Shown here piece after piece: positions 6,976 to 14,068 of a stretch of DNA of 18,952 nucleotides. Made by a program: the position numbers and the translations under genes. A model generated the notes under the pieces. That model worked only from the letters and a program-made list of their open reading frames with translations. It did no database searches and was not told the DNA's origin. Source of the DNA: CAYZXL01 sp964482435 (GTDB taxonomy: Bacteria; Auribacterota; JABMQX01); contig CAYZXL010000077.1 in NCBI GenBank assembly GCA_964482435.1, forward strand, positions 1-18,952, written 5' to 3'. The number at the start of each line of letters is the position of its first letter. The first letter of the stretch is position 1.

Positions 6976-8314
6976 GCCATCGAGTTGGCGGCGATTCTGC
7001 GATGGGCGAACCGATTCGGTGAACCTGACGCGATTGCTCAGGCTGCCGGTTTGCGCGGCGGTGGCGCTGTCGCTTCTCATCCTGGCAGCGCGGAGCCACG
7101 GGGCATCGGGATACCTCAAACCCGACGTAAGCGCGAGGGTTCTGGAGAGGGCGGAATCCAATTTCCGCGACGGGGTGGAGCTTTACCAGGAGCGAAATTA
7201 CCGTGGCGCTCTGCGAAAGTTCCTGGCGGCGGAGCGGGCTTGCCCGCAGCTTTTCGCGGCGGGGTATCACGTTGCGCTTGCGCATCGGAAGCTGGGAGAA
7301 GAGGAGGCGGCTGTGGCGCAGTTCAAGAAGCTGAACGACGCGTTTCCGGAAAACATTATCTCGCACAACGATCTCGGGGTGATTTACGCGGGAAAGGGGA
7401 AGGAGGAGTCTGACGCGCTGGCGGTCGCGGAGTTTGAGGCGGCGATGAGAAATGGGGAAAGCCTTCTTCTGGGCAGTGAGAGAAAGGTTCCGCAGGTGCG
7501 GGTTGACCTTGCGATGGCTTATGCGAATCTCGGTTCTCTGCAACTGAGGAAATCGAAGCTCGAGGAGGCGGAGAAGTCTTACCGAAAAGCCGTTGAGCAC
7601 CATCCCCATGGATTCTTCGGGCATTTCGGACTGGGGAATGCCCTTTTTGCGATGAAGAGGCTCGGCGAGGCGAAGGCGGCGTATCTGAAGGCGGAGGAGG
7701 TTGAGCCGAGGAATGATAACGTGCATATCGCCCTGGCGAGATGCTACTTGTTCGGGCAAGAGAGAAATCCGCGGTTTGCGATAGCTCAGCTGGAGAAAAT
7801 CAAACCGGAAAGTGCCCCGTCGGAGGTTTTTGACCTGTTTGGGGACGCGTACGCGCTGCTGGCGAATCGGCAGGACGCTGCGAAGTTTTACAGGCGGCAC
7901 TTAAGCCTTCCGGGGCGGAACAGGGAAGCGCTGTATAAGCTGGGCGCCATCCACTATAATGAAAAGGAGTTCGAGCAGGCGAAGAAGTGCCTCGAGGAGT
8001 TTGTCGTGGAGGCATCGAAGGGTGGGAATGGGGCGCTGCCAGTAGCTTACAAGCTTCTTGGGGACATAGCCCTCGGGGATAAGGATTATGACAGGGCGAT
8101 TGTGAATTACGGGGAGGCGACGAAGCTGCGGGAGAATTACTTCAGTTGTTACTACGGTCTCGCGGAATCGTGTTTTCATTTAGAGAAGTACGAGGAGGCG
8201 AGGAATTATCTCCAGCGCGTTCTCGACGGATTGCCCGTGAGAGGAAACGCCGAGGAAAATGAGCTTCGGGAAAAGGCGTTGGAATTGTTGAAGAAGATTC
8301 CTTCTGAAAAATGA
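6965..8314 (+). CDS. Exported tetratricopeptide repeat protein
   Basis: 449 residues from GTG 6965, preceded by AGGGAGGGG at 6951-6959. A second in-frame GTG at 7019 (VNLTRLLRLPVCAAVAL) would give a more standard signal peptide, so the start is open. A hydrophobic stretch at about residues 28-42 followed by ARSHGASG looks like a signal peptide or a single anchor. There is no lipobox. The rest is a tandem array of 34-residue TPR units, about nine, with the usual W/Y-G-Y-A-P spacing (for example FGHFGLGNALFAMKRLGEAK, then AAYLKAEEVEPRN). TPR arrays bind proteins. A location outside the cytoplasm, probably periplasmic, is inferred from the N-terminus. Partner and process unknown. Confidence 0.85.
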   Translation: MIREPSSWRRFCDGRTDSVNLTRLLRLPVCAAVALSLLILAARSHGASGYLKPDVSARVLERAESNFRDGVELYQERNYRGALRKFLAAERACPQLFAAGYHVALAHRKLGEEEAAVAQFKKLNDAFPENIISHNDLGVIYAGKGKEESDALAVAEFEAAMRNGESLLLGSERKVPQVRVDLAMAYANLGSLQLRKSKLEEAEKSYRKAVEHHPHGFFGHFGLGNALFAMKRLGEAKAAYLKAEEVEPRNDNVHIALARCYLFGQERNPRFAIAQLEKIKPESAPSEVFDLFGDAYALLANRQDAAKFYRRHLSLPGRNREALYKLGAIHYNEKEFEQAKKCLEEFVVEASKGGNGALPVAYKLLGDIALGDKDYDRAIVNYGEATKLRENYFSCYYGLAESCFHLEKYEEARNYLQRVLDGLPVRGNAEENELREKALELLKKIPSEK

Positions 8315-8336
8315 AACTTTAGAAAGGAGGAAAGCA

Positions 8337-8489
8337 GTGTCGCAGCATCGCAGTTTTGGGTCGAGAGGAAAGTTGAAGGCAAAGAAGAATGTTCTGCCGC
8401 GTTACGACCGAATCCAGTTGCTGAAGAAGAAGGGAAGATGGAAGGACGGCGATTCGGTCTTCGGATTGCCCAAGACGAAGCCGGAGTGA
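8337..8489 (+). CDS. Small basic protein of the PVC-type family
   Basis: 50 residues from GTG 8337, with a strong AAAGGAGG ribosome site at 8323-8330. Begins VSQHRSFGSRGKLKAKKNVL and ends FGLPKTKPE, with RIQLLKKKGRWKDGDSV between. This closely matches my memory of the small basic protein family conserved in Verrucomicrobia, Chlamydiae, Planctomycetes and relatives (TIGR04137, recalled, not searched). High Lys/Arg content suggests binding to RNA or the ribosome, but the function is not established. It sits 22 bases after the TPR gene and is useful mainly as a taxonomic marker for the window. Confidence 0.85.
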   Translation: MSQHRSFGSRGKLKAKKNVLPRYDRIQLLKKKGRWKDGDSVFGLPKTKPE

Positions 8490-8515
8490 GCGGAGGGGAA
8501 CCTACCGGGAGCCTG

Positions 8516-8561
8516 GCTGGCGGTCAGGTTCTGACCGAGTGAAAAAGAACCGACTGCCAGC
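8516..8561 (+). promoter_or_regulatory. Two competing hairpins between the small basic protein and the pseudouridine synthase
   Basis: 8516-8532 can pair with 8546-8561 in a 16-bp stem with one G-T pair and one bulged A, closing a 13-base loop. Alternatively CGGTCAG (8521-8527) pairs with CTGACCG (8531-8537) around a 3-base loop. The two folds share bases and exclude each other. No T-run follows, so a simple intrinsic terminator is not supported. Confidence 0.45.
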
Positions 8562-8620
8562 GCAAGGTTCTGCGGAAGAAGCGGCGGATAATTGTGCTTC
8601 CATGATCGAGTGGGAGAGCT

Positions 8621-9442
8621 ATGGATTCGGAAGGCACAACCACTGACCGAGGCGAGAGGCTACAGAAGTTCCTGGCGCGGGCGGGAGTGGGCGCGAGGAG
8701 GAAGTGCGAGGAACTTATTGCCGAGGGGCGTGTCAGGGTCAATGGCCGGGTTGTGACGGAACCGGGGGTGAGGGTTGTGCCCGGCAGGGATGCGGTCCTC
8801 GTTGACGGGGTGGCCGTGAAGCCGGAGAAGGCCCTCTACCTGGTTTTCAACAAGCCGAAGAATTGCCTGTGCACAAGGGAACAACAGGGAACACGCGGAA
8901 GCGCTGGCGAGACGGAGCGGACCGGGCACGGCAAGGCCCCCGGAGAAGGGGCTCAGGGACGCGGAAAGGCAAAGACGGTCTTCGATTTTCTTCCGGGCAT
9001 CGCTCAGAGGATTTACACGGTTGGGCGACTGGATTACGACGCCGAAGGGCTGCTTCTCCTGACGAACGACGGAGACTTCGCTCAGCGGGCGATTCATCCG
9101 AGGCACGGGATGGCGAAGACGTACGTGGTGGAGGTGAGAGGGCGGTTCACAGAGAAAGCGGCTGAGGCGCTGAGGCGAGGCGTGAGGCTCGACGGGAAGT
9201 TGATCGAGGCATTGAAGGTGAAGCTGCTTTCCTGTGGCGAGCAGTCGAGCCGCCTGGAGATTGAGGTTTCACAGGGAATCAATCGGCAGGTGAAGCGGAT
9301 GCTCGGGCGCGTCGGCTATGAGGTCACCGCTATCAGGAGGACGAGAATCGGAGAAGTGGTGCTCGGGTCTCTCCCGACGGGGAAATTTCGGAGGATGACG
9401 GAGGCGGAGATACGGTCGTTCGACATTGACAAAGGCGGATGA
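8621..9442 (+). CDS. 16S/23S rRNA pseudouridine synthase, RsuA/RluB family
   Basis: 273 residues. Converts a specific uridine in ribosomal RNA to pseudouridine. An N-terminal S4 RNA-binding domain (about 13-65, RLQKFLARAGVGARRKCEEL) is followed by the catalytic domain, with the active-site aspartate in GRLDYDAEGLLLLTND (D138), the motif MAKTYVVEVRG, and INRQVKRMLGRVGYEV near the end. Start ATG 8621 with GGGAG at 8610-8614. RsuA, RluB, RluE and RluF share these motifs; the S4 domain excludes most RluE. I favour RluB/RsuA without choosing. Between residues 86 and 118 there is a Gly/Arg/Glu-rich insertion, where relatives have a short loop of about eight residues. Confidence 0.92.
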   Translation: MDSEGTTTDRGERLQKFLARAGVGARRKCEELIAEGRVRVNGRVVTEPGVRVVPGRDAVLVDGVAVKPEKALYLVFNKPKNCLCTREQQGTRGSAGETERTGHGKAPGEGAQGRGKAKTVFDFLPGIAQRIYTVGRLDYDAEGLLLLTNDGDFAQRAIHPRHGMAKTYVVEVRGRFTEKAAEALRRGVRLDGKLIEALKVKLLSCGEQSSRLEIEVSQGINRQVKRMLGRVGYEVTAIRRTRIGEVVLGSLPTGKFRRMTEAEIRSFDIDKGG

Positions 9443-9443
9443 G

Positions 9444-9596
9444 ATGGGCTTTTTTTCAAAAATCCGGAAGGCGTTGAGAAAGTTTTTTGGAACCGAACGG
9501 CTGCTTTGCGATTCGTGCAAGTACGACTACGGCGACGTTTGCCGGAATCCGCAGAGGCCGAACGCGACGGAGTGTAAGGATTATCGGAGGAGATAG
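9444..9596 (+). CDS. Four-cysteine microprotein, probably metal-binding
   Basis: 50 residues. The ATG at 9444 is one base past the stop of the pseudouridine synthase, so translation is probably coupled. The N-terminal half is basic and amphipathic (MGFFSKIRKALRKFFGTERL). The C-terminal half carries Cys22, Cys25, Cys33 and Cys44 in the pattern C-x2-C-x7-C-x10-C, with CRNPQRPNATECKDY around the last two. The spacing suits a zinc or iron-sulfur site. I recall similar CxxC...C.xP.RPNA..C.xY small proteins in other bacteria but no function. The stop is followed by 73 untranslated bases. Confidence 0.6.
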   Translation: MGFFSKIRKALRKFFGTERLLCDSCKYDYGDVCRNPQRPNATECKDYRRR

Positions 9597-9669
9597 CGTT
9601 TCTGGGGCACGTGGAGAGGTCGTGCCAACCGCTTGAAAGTTGAGTATTGGCTTTGGAGGAGGAGGTGCC

Positions 9670-10401
9670 ATGGAAAAATTCGCGGTATATTTTATCCCAG
9701 ACGGAGAGTTCTATGACCTCGGGTCAAGCATCGTGGGCTATGACATTCGTACGCCCGAAAAGCAGACGCTTCGCCGGCCCGGCGTTCGTCGGATGCTACC
9801 GGGTTTCTCCGAAGAGTGGACAAGCAGGTGTAAGCAGTACGGATTTCACATGACCGTCACTGATGCGATCGAGCTTGAGGTGGGCACTGTTGTCGCGGTC
9901 GAGCACGAAATTGAGGACATTCTGGGGTGCTTCAGCCCAAGGAATCTCTGGACCTTGACAGCACTGGAAGGCAAGCTTGTGGATTTTTTCGGTCACGAAA
10001 AGAATGCCGTTGTCCTGAGATACCAGCCCAGCGAGAGTCTGAAAATCCTACAGGCGGTTCTCGTGTCCTGTCTCAACCCAATGGGCCTTGGCTCCGGTTA
10101 CCTTAGACGGTATTTGAGGAATCCCCAGAAGGAGGCGAAGAAGCCGTACCATGCTGCGAGAATCAAGAAATTCTTTAGTCCCACCATATTTGATAGCTAC
10201 TCGCCTCATTTTACTTTGCTTGATCCTTACACGGGCCAAGATCGGAAGGCTCTGAGCACAGCAATCACGCGTGTGTTCAGCAAGCACAATAAGATTCCCG
10301 TGTCCGGTCTGTGCTTGGTCGTCCAGTTTGCACCCGATGAGAATTGGGTGATCCACAAGGAGTTTCACAGAAAAACGGGCGCGTCACACAACAGCGGGTG
10401 A
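9670..10401 (+). CDS. DUF1045-like 2H phosphoesterase
   Basis: 243 residues from ATG 9670, which follows a run of GGA triplets (9656-9666); an upstream in-frame ATG at 9640 lacks this site. Two H-x-T motifs, the hallmark of the 2H phosphoesterase fold, are present: GFHMT (H60, T62) and SPHFTLL (H180, T182). The opening FAVYFIPDGEFYDLGSSIVG resembles DUF1045 proteins, which often sit with phosphonate (phn) genes and act on cyclic phosphodiester or ribose-phosphate intermediates. No phn genes are near, so the substrate is unknown. The middle (residues 85-165) is longer and more basic than I expect for the DUF1045 core. It is flanked by untranslated gaps of 73 and 99 bases, so it may be an independent insertion in the run. 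Confidence 0.7.
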   Translation: MEKFAVYFIPDGEFYDLGSSIVGYDIRTPEKQTLRRPGVRRMLPGFSEEWTSRCKQYGFHMTVTDAIELEVGTVVAVEHEIEDILGCFSPRNLWTLTALEGKLVDFFGHEKNAVVLRYQPSESLKILQAVLVSCLNPMGLGSGYLRRYLRNPQKEAKKPYHAARIKKFFSPTIFDSYSPHFTLLDPYTGQDRKALSTAITRVFSKHNKIPVSGLCLVVQFAPDENWVIHKEFHRKTGASHNSG

Positions 10402-10436
10402 GAGGTCCCGCCGCGCTTCGCCCAAATTGGCTCTGG

Positions 10437-10454
10437 GGCCGATTTCTATCGGCC
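10437..10454 (+). terminator. Hairpin after the 2H phosphoesterase gene
   Basis: GGCCGAT (10437-10443) and ATCGGCC (10448-10454) form a perfect 7-bp stem with loop TTCT, 35 bases after the stop codon. No T-run follows, so a role in ending transcription is only possible. Confidence 0.35.
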
Positions 10455-10500
10455 GGGAATAGGAAATCGCGCGAGTCGCACGGAACGGAAGGATTGGCGG

Positions 10501-11499
10501 ATGATTTTGTGTTTTGTTGACAGGATTATCAGGTTCGGGGGGACCCGGGTGTCGTTATGGTTAGCCGGCTTCTCCGTCGCGACTGCCTTGCTCTTCGCGC
10601 CCCTGGGCGCTATGGGAGCTGAAGACGATGCTGTGGAATCCCTCCGGGAGAAGATTGACCGGGCGGAAAAGGAGAGGATGGAGATATGCAGGATTCTCGG
10701 GGCGATATACGAGGAGATTGGCGATACTGACAAGGCGATTGAAAGCTACTTGATGGGGTTTCAGGTTTTTCCGGACGACCCAGTTGTGTGCAACAAGCTT
10801 ATCTCGTTGTACAAGGCGAAGGGGAGATGGGCGGAGCTTGTACCAATCTACAGGAGCCTCGTGAATGCCAATCCCGGGGCAAACGAGATGTACATGACGG
10901 AGCTGGCGGAATGTCATTTGAAGGCGGGACAGCGGGACGAGGCGGTGGCGGTCATCAGGGAGATGCTTGACGAGCACGGCGATAACGCCGATGACTATCG
11001 GGACGCCGCGCAGATATTCATGAAGAATAAGGAATACGAACAGGCAGCGGCCATTTGCCGAAGAGGGATTGAAAAAGGATTCGTAAAGAGCTGTGACCTG
11101 CATCTGGCTCTCGGGCGAGCAACGGGGAAGCTGGAGAAGTACGGCGAGGCGGTGGCGGCTTATGCAAAGGCAATTGAGTTGTGCACCGGCGGACCCAACG
11201 AGAGGGTTATCGGAGAGGAGCTTGCATCTCTTTGCGAAAAGGAGGGAGTGATCGAGCGGCTGCTTGATGAGAAGAGCGAGGCTCTGGAGGCCGTTCGGAA
11301 GCCTATGGCGGAGCTTTACTGGGAAGGGGCGCAGCGGAAGCAAAAGGAAGGCAAACGGGATGAAGCTATCGCCCTCTGCCGGAAAATCATGCTGCTTGTT
11401 CCGAATTCGGAAAGGGCGAAGGCTGCCGAGAAGAAGATCGAGGAGTTGAGCCGCCCACAGGAGACTGAGGAAAAGCCAGCCGTCGTGCCGCCGAGCTAA
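10501..11499 (+). CDS. Exported tetratricopeptide repeat protein
   Basis: 332 residues. Start ATG 10501 has AAGGA at 10489-10493. A second in-frame start, GTG 10549 (VSLWLAGFSVATALLFAPLG), would give a cleaner signal peptide. Either way the hydrophobic core (about 18-36) and AMGA before E41 indicate export. Residues 56-300 are helical TPR-type repeats (IYEEIGDTDKAIESYLMGFQ, then LISLYKAKGRWAELVPIYRS, and so on); the tail RPQETEEKPAVVPPS is proline-rich and likely disordered. Probably a periplasmic or anchored scaffold protein. Partner unknown. The following membrane protein starts 42 bases later and could be in the same transcript. Confidence 0.82.
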   Translation: MILCFVDRIIRFGGTRVSLWLAGFSVATALLFAPLGAMGAEDDAVESLREKIDRAEKERMEICRILGAIYEEIGDTDKAIESYLMGFQVFPDDPVVCNKLISLYKAKGRWAELVPIYRSLVNANPGANEMYMTELAECHLKAGQRDEAVAVIREMLDEHGDNADDYRDAAQIFMKNKEYEQAAAICRRGIEKGFVKSCDLHLALGRATGKLEKYGEAVAAYAKAIELCTGGPNERVIGEELASLCEKEGVIERLLDEKSEALEAVRKPMAELYWEGAQRKQKEGKRDEAIALCRKIMLLVPNSERAKAAEKKIEELSRPQETEEKPAVVPPS

Positions 11500-11541
11500 A
11501 GCTGGCATTGCCTCCCCACGGCAGAGGCGAAAGGCGAAGAT

Positions 11542-12264
11542 ATGTTTGAGAAGACGGTCTATCAGTGCCCGAAGTGCCATGCGGTCATTCGTCAGGAGAT
11601 TGAGGATGAGGCAGACGTGGATTGTTTGTCCTGTGGCAAACGATACAGGGTCATCCTCGACAAGGGAAGTGGGAAAGTGGGGTTCATCGAAGTCGCGGTT
11701 AAGGAGATACCGGAGCCGCTTTATTTGCCGAAGGGGAGCATCCGGGCGCTGGTGACGATGGTTGTGGCGGGGGCATGCTGGGTGCTCATGTTCAAGGGAA
11801 AAGATGTTCCGGGGTATCTGTTCAGCCTCCTGGCGACAATCATCGGGTACTATTTCGGCTTTCGGAGGAAGGTGAAGGCTGCAGGAAGCCGGATCTTTGA
11901 TGCTTCGGCGAAGGAAGAGGAGCCGCTCTTTTTACCGCACGGATTCATAAGGTTTCTGTTGATCGTGGGGTTCGTCGTCGGCGGAATAGTGCTTTACGCG
12001 CGGGGAAAGTTCCGGGAGCTACCGTATCTTGAGTTTTTCTTTGTCCTTTTCGGTCTTGTTCTGGGCTACCTTTTCTCGAAGATGTTTTCGGGATTTGAAG
12101 GGAGCCCGCTGCATACTCTGTTCAATCATCTGAAAGGGATTCTGGTTCTTGGGGCAGCGGGGTATCTGGCAGGCCTGCTTCTCAGTGGAATGTACGTTGA
12201 TTCCCATTGGCTGGCTTTGTTTCTGTCTTCTGGAATAAGTTTCTATTTCGGGTCGAGGTCGTAG
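11542..12264 (+). CDS. Zinc-ribbon membrane protein with three transmembrane hairpin repeats
   Basis: 240 residues; I do not recognise a named family. An N-terminal zinc ribbon (C9-x2-C12 and C28-x2-C31, in CPKCH and CLSCGK) is followed by six hydrophobic segments (about 68-85, 91-108, 135-153, 161-180, 197-216, 222-238). The first two pairs begin with the same motif: LPKGSIRALV (62-71) and LPHGFIRFLL (131-140). All three pairs end alike: GYYFGFR, GYLFSKM and FYFGSR. This implies triplication of a membrane hairpin; the third copy has lost the LPxGxIR start. LPxGxIR motifs before a membrane helix occur in various bacterial membrane proteins. The ribbon would face the cytoplasm if the N-terminus is inside. 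Start ATG 11542 after AAGGCGAAG (11530-11538). Confidence 0.7.
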   Translation: MFEKTVYQCPKCHAVIRQEIEDEADVDCLSCGKRYRVILDKGSGKVGFIEVAVKEIPEPLYLPKGSIRALVTMVVAGACWVLMFKGKDVPGYLFSLLATIIGYYFGFRRKVKAAGSRIFDASAKEEEPLFLPHGFIRFLLIVGFVVGGIVLYARGKFRELPYLEFFFVLFGLVLGYLFSKMFSGFEGSPLHTLFNHLKGILVLGAAGYLAGLLLSGMYVDSHWLALFLSSGISFYFGSRS

Positions 12265-12360
12265 GAAGATTGCTGAAAGGAATCGCCCGGAATGGTTTTT
12301 CTTGAGGGTACGCAGGAGGCTTCGAGTTGCGTCCCCGAGTGAAAAGAGTGAAGAAAGGAG

Positions 12361-13077
12361 ATGATGGTGAGAGCTGTTGTCGCAATGGTCGCAGTGGTGG
12401 TTTTGTGCGCGTCGGCGCCGACGTTCGGCGAAGAGAAGGAGAAGCCAGCGAAGGAGGAGTTGAAAAGCCCGGCGGCGAGACTCGGTTATGCGCTCGGGAT
12501 GTATATCGGTGAGTCCTTGAAGACGATTCGGAAGGAGTTAGACCTCCGTCTTTTCCTTCGTGGGGTCGAGGACACTCTTGAGGGGAAAAAGCCGCTCTTG
12601 ACGCAGAAGGAGGCGGGGCTTGTCAGGCAAGAGTTCTCCATGCGGATGAATAAAAGGCGGATAGCCGAAAAGAGCAAGCTCGCCGAGAAGAATCAGAAGG
12701 AAGGAGAAGAGTTTCTGGCGGCGAATAAGAAGAAGGAAGGGGTGGTGACCACGGCAAGCGGGTTGCAGTACGTGGTCCTGAAGGAAGGGGATGGGCCAAA
12801 ACCGACGACCACGGACCGCGTGCGAGTGGATTATCGGGGGACGCTCCTTGACGGGACGGAGTTTGATAGCTCTTATAGCCGGGGGAAGCCCGCCGTCTTC
12901 GTAGTGACAGGTGTCATCCCGGGGTGGACTGAGGCGCTCCAATTGATGAAAGTCGGAAGCAAGTATAAGCTTTTCATCCCATCAAATCTGGCATACGGGC
13001 AGCGGGGAGCCGGTCCGCAGATTGGCCCAAACGCGACGCTGATTTTTGAGGTAGAACTGCTCGGGATTGAGAAGTAG
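12361..13077 (+). CDS. Exported FKBP-type peptidyl-prolyl cis-trans isomerase (Mip/FkpA type)
   Basis: 238 residues. Speeds proline isomerisation during folding of envelope proteins. A signal peptide (1-23, hydrophobic 5-18) precedes an FKBP_N dimerisation region (about 35-130, with LGYALGMYIGESL and a long charged helix), then a full FKBP domain (150-236): VRVDYRGTLLDGTEFDSSY, VIPGWTEAL, IPSNLAYG and LIFEVELL. The main active-site aromatics and the aspartate are present (Y158, F168, D169, W189, Y212, F229). AAAGGAG abuts ATG 12361, so the ATG at 12364 or the GTG at 12367 could be the true start. It ends the plus-strand run and faces the convergent secretin-like gene. A periplasmic location is inferred from the signal; there is no lipobox. 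Confidence 0.92.
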   Translation: MMVRAVVAMVAVVVLCASAPTFGEEKEKPAKEELKSPAARLGYALGMYIGESLKTIRKELDLRLFLRGVEDTLEGKKPLLTQKEAGLVRQEFSMRMNKRRIAEKSKLAEKNQKEGEEFLAANKKKEGVVTTASGLQYVVLKEGDGPKPTTTDRVRVDYRGTLLDGTEFDSSYSRGKPAVFVVTGVIPGWTEALQLMKVGSKYKLFIPSNLAYGQRGAGPQIGPNATLIFEVELLGIEK

Positions 13078-13194
13078 CACAGACACGGCGTGCGCTCGGT
13101 GCCTCTGCTGGCTTCGTTGGCCAATTCTGTGACCTGTGGGGAGGGAGCATCGGAGAATCCCGGGGTTGCCTGCCCCGCGTGACGCAAGGGGGGT

Positions 13195-13222
13195 GGAGGC
13201 TCGAGCTTTGCTCGAGCCCTCC
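13195..13222. terminator. Hairpin between convergent genes
   Basis: GGCTCGAGC (13198-13206) and GCTCGAGCC (13210-13218) form a perfect 9-bp stem with loop TTT; with one bulged base it extends to 13195 and 13222. It lies between the stops of the FKBP gene (13077) and the secretin-like gene (13256), as expected for a two-way terminator. Neither side has a T-run. A second small hairpin (CGGGG/CCCCG, 13161-13177) lies just before it. Confidence 0.5.
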
Positions 13223-13255
13223 GAGTCCCTTCCCCGACGTCGGCGCCGGGACAAA

Positions 13256-14068
13256 TCATTTCTCGGGTGCGCCCTGCGAGTTCACGGGCGTGACCCTCAC
13301 GCGGACAATGAGCGTGCCGTATCGCTCTGTCTGGAGCAAGATGCCGCAATCTCGTCCCGGGGAGAGGGCTATGGAGGCCTTGCACTCTCGCGACGCAACG
13401 ATTGGCTGTCCGACATCGAGGTCCACGCCCTCGATGGGGACGCGGGACTCGATGGAGCGCAACAGGATTGTCAGGTCGCGCAGGATGACCTGCCCGGGTT
13501 GTGCTGATTCCACGGTCCCTGACAGGCCGAGGCCGGTCTTACCCGGCATGGTCTTCAATTCGAAGCGGCCGTCGGGGAGCTTCTCGAAATACTGAATTGG
13601 CTGTTCTGACCCAACCCAGATTTCGAAGGCAGTCCCGGAGAGCGCAATAACCTTCGGGGAAGAAAGCAGAACCACTTTTTTGCTATCCGGGGGAGAAGGT
13701 TTTCCGTCCCACGTCCAGCCATTCTCATCGGCGCGAAGCTCTATTCCGGCGACATCGAGGACGCCCGAAGTGAAGACAAACGCGCGCCTGCCTCCCGTTG
13801 AGGGAGAGGTGCCCCTGTCGCCGCCAACTGCCGAGGAAACCGCCTTGATGAGGCTTTCGGTAGTGATGGTGATGTTCGCCTGCACGCGGTAAACCTGAAA
13901 CTCAACCATAACCTGATTCGTGTCGCCGGGGGAGGGCGCAGTGCTGGCCGGGATCGGCGGCGGAACAACCGCTCGTCTCGTGGGAACGGATTCCTCTGGC
14001 GACGCCGACAGCGCAAGAATGTGCACAACCACACAAGCAACTGCAAAGACCAACCTCCTCATTGTCAT
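13256..14068 (-). CDS. Exported secretin-like domain protein of the ECF cassette
   Basis: 270 residues from ATG 14068, with AAAGGAG five bases upstream; its ATG overlaps the TGA of the preceding membrane protein gene (ATGA). Signal peptide about 1-22 (RRLVFAVACVVVHILALSAS). A Pro/Ala-rich linker (30-50) leads to VMVEFQVYRVQANITI (53-68), resembling the strand that opens secretin N-domains, then VVLLSSPKVIALSGTAFEIW (132-151) and VGSEQPIQYFEK, which resemble the central secretin (type II/III secretion) motif. The end, ASIALSPGRDCGILLQ and TLIVRVRVTPV, is beta-rich. At this size it lacks the full pore-forming region, so it is not a complete secretin. Role inferred: periplasmic or outer-membrane associated, and linked to the sigma factor upstream. 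Identification is by resemblance only. Confidence 0.65.
   Translation of the reverse strand: MTMRRLVFAVACVVVHILALSASPEESVPTRRAVVPPPIPASTAPSPGDTNQVMVEFQVYRVQANITITTESLIKAVSSAVGGDRGTSPSTGGRRAFVFTSGVLDVAGIELRADENGWTWDGKPSPPDSKKVVLLSSPKVIALSGTAFEIWVGSEQPIQYFEKLPDGRFELKTMPGKTGLGLSGTVESAQPGQVILRDLTILLRSIESRVPIEGVDLDVGQPIVASRECKASIALSPGRDCGILLQTERYGTLIVRVRVTPVNSQGAPEK

Noticed and set aside
6944..7900. 318-codon minus-strand open frame
   Set aside because: Antisense to the TPR gene, which has clear repeats on the plus strand. The minus-strand product is Arg/Leu/Pro-rich nonsense.
10561..11580. 339-codon minus-strand open frame
   Set aside because: Antisense to the second TPR gene; composition typical of a shadow frame.
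13136..13595. Plus-strand ORFs beyond the FKBP gene
   Set aside because: They run across the hairpin and antisense to the secretin-like gene, without ribosome sites.
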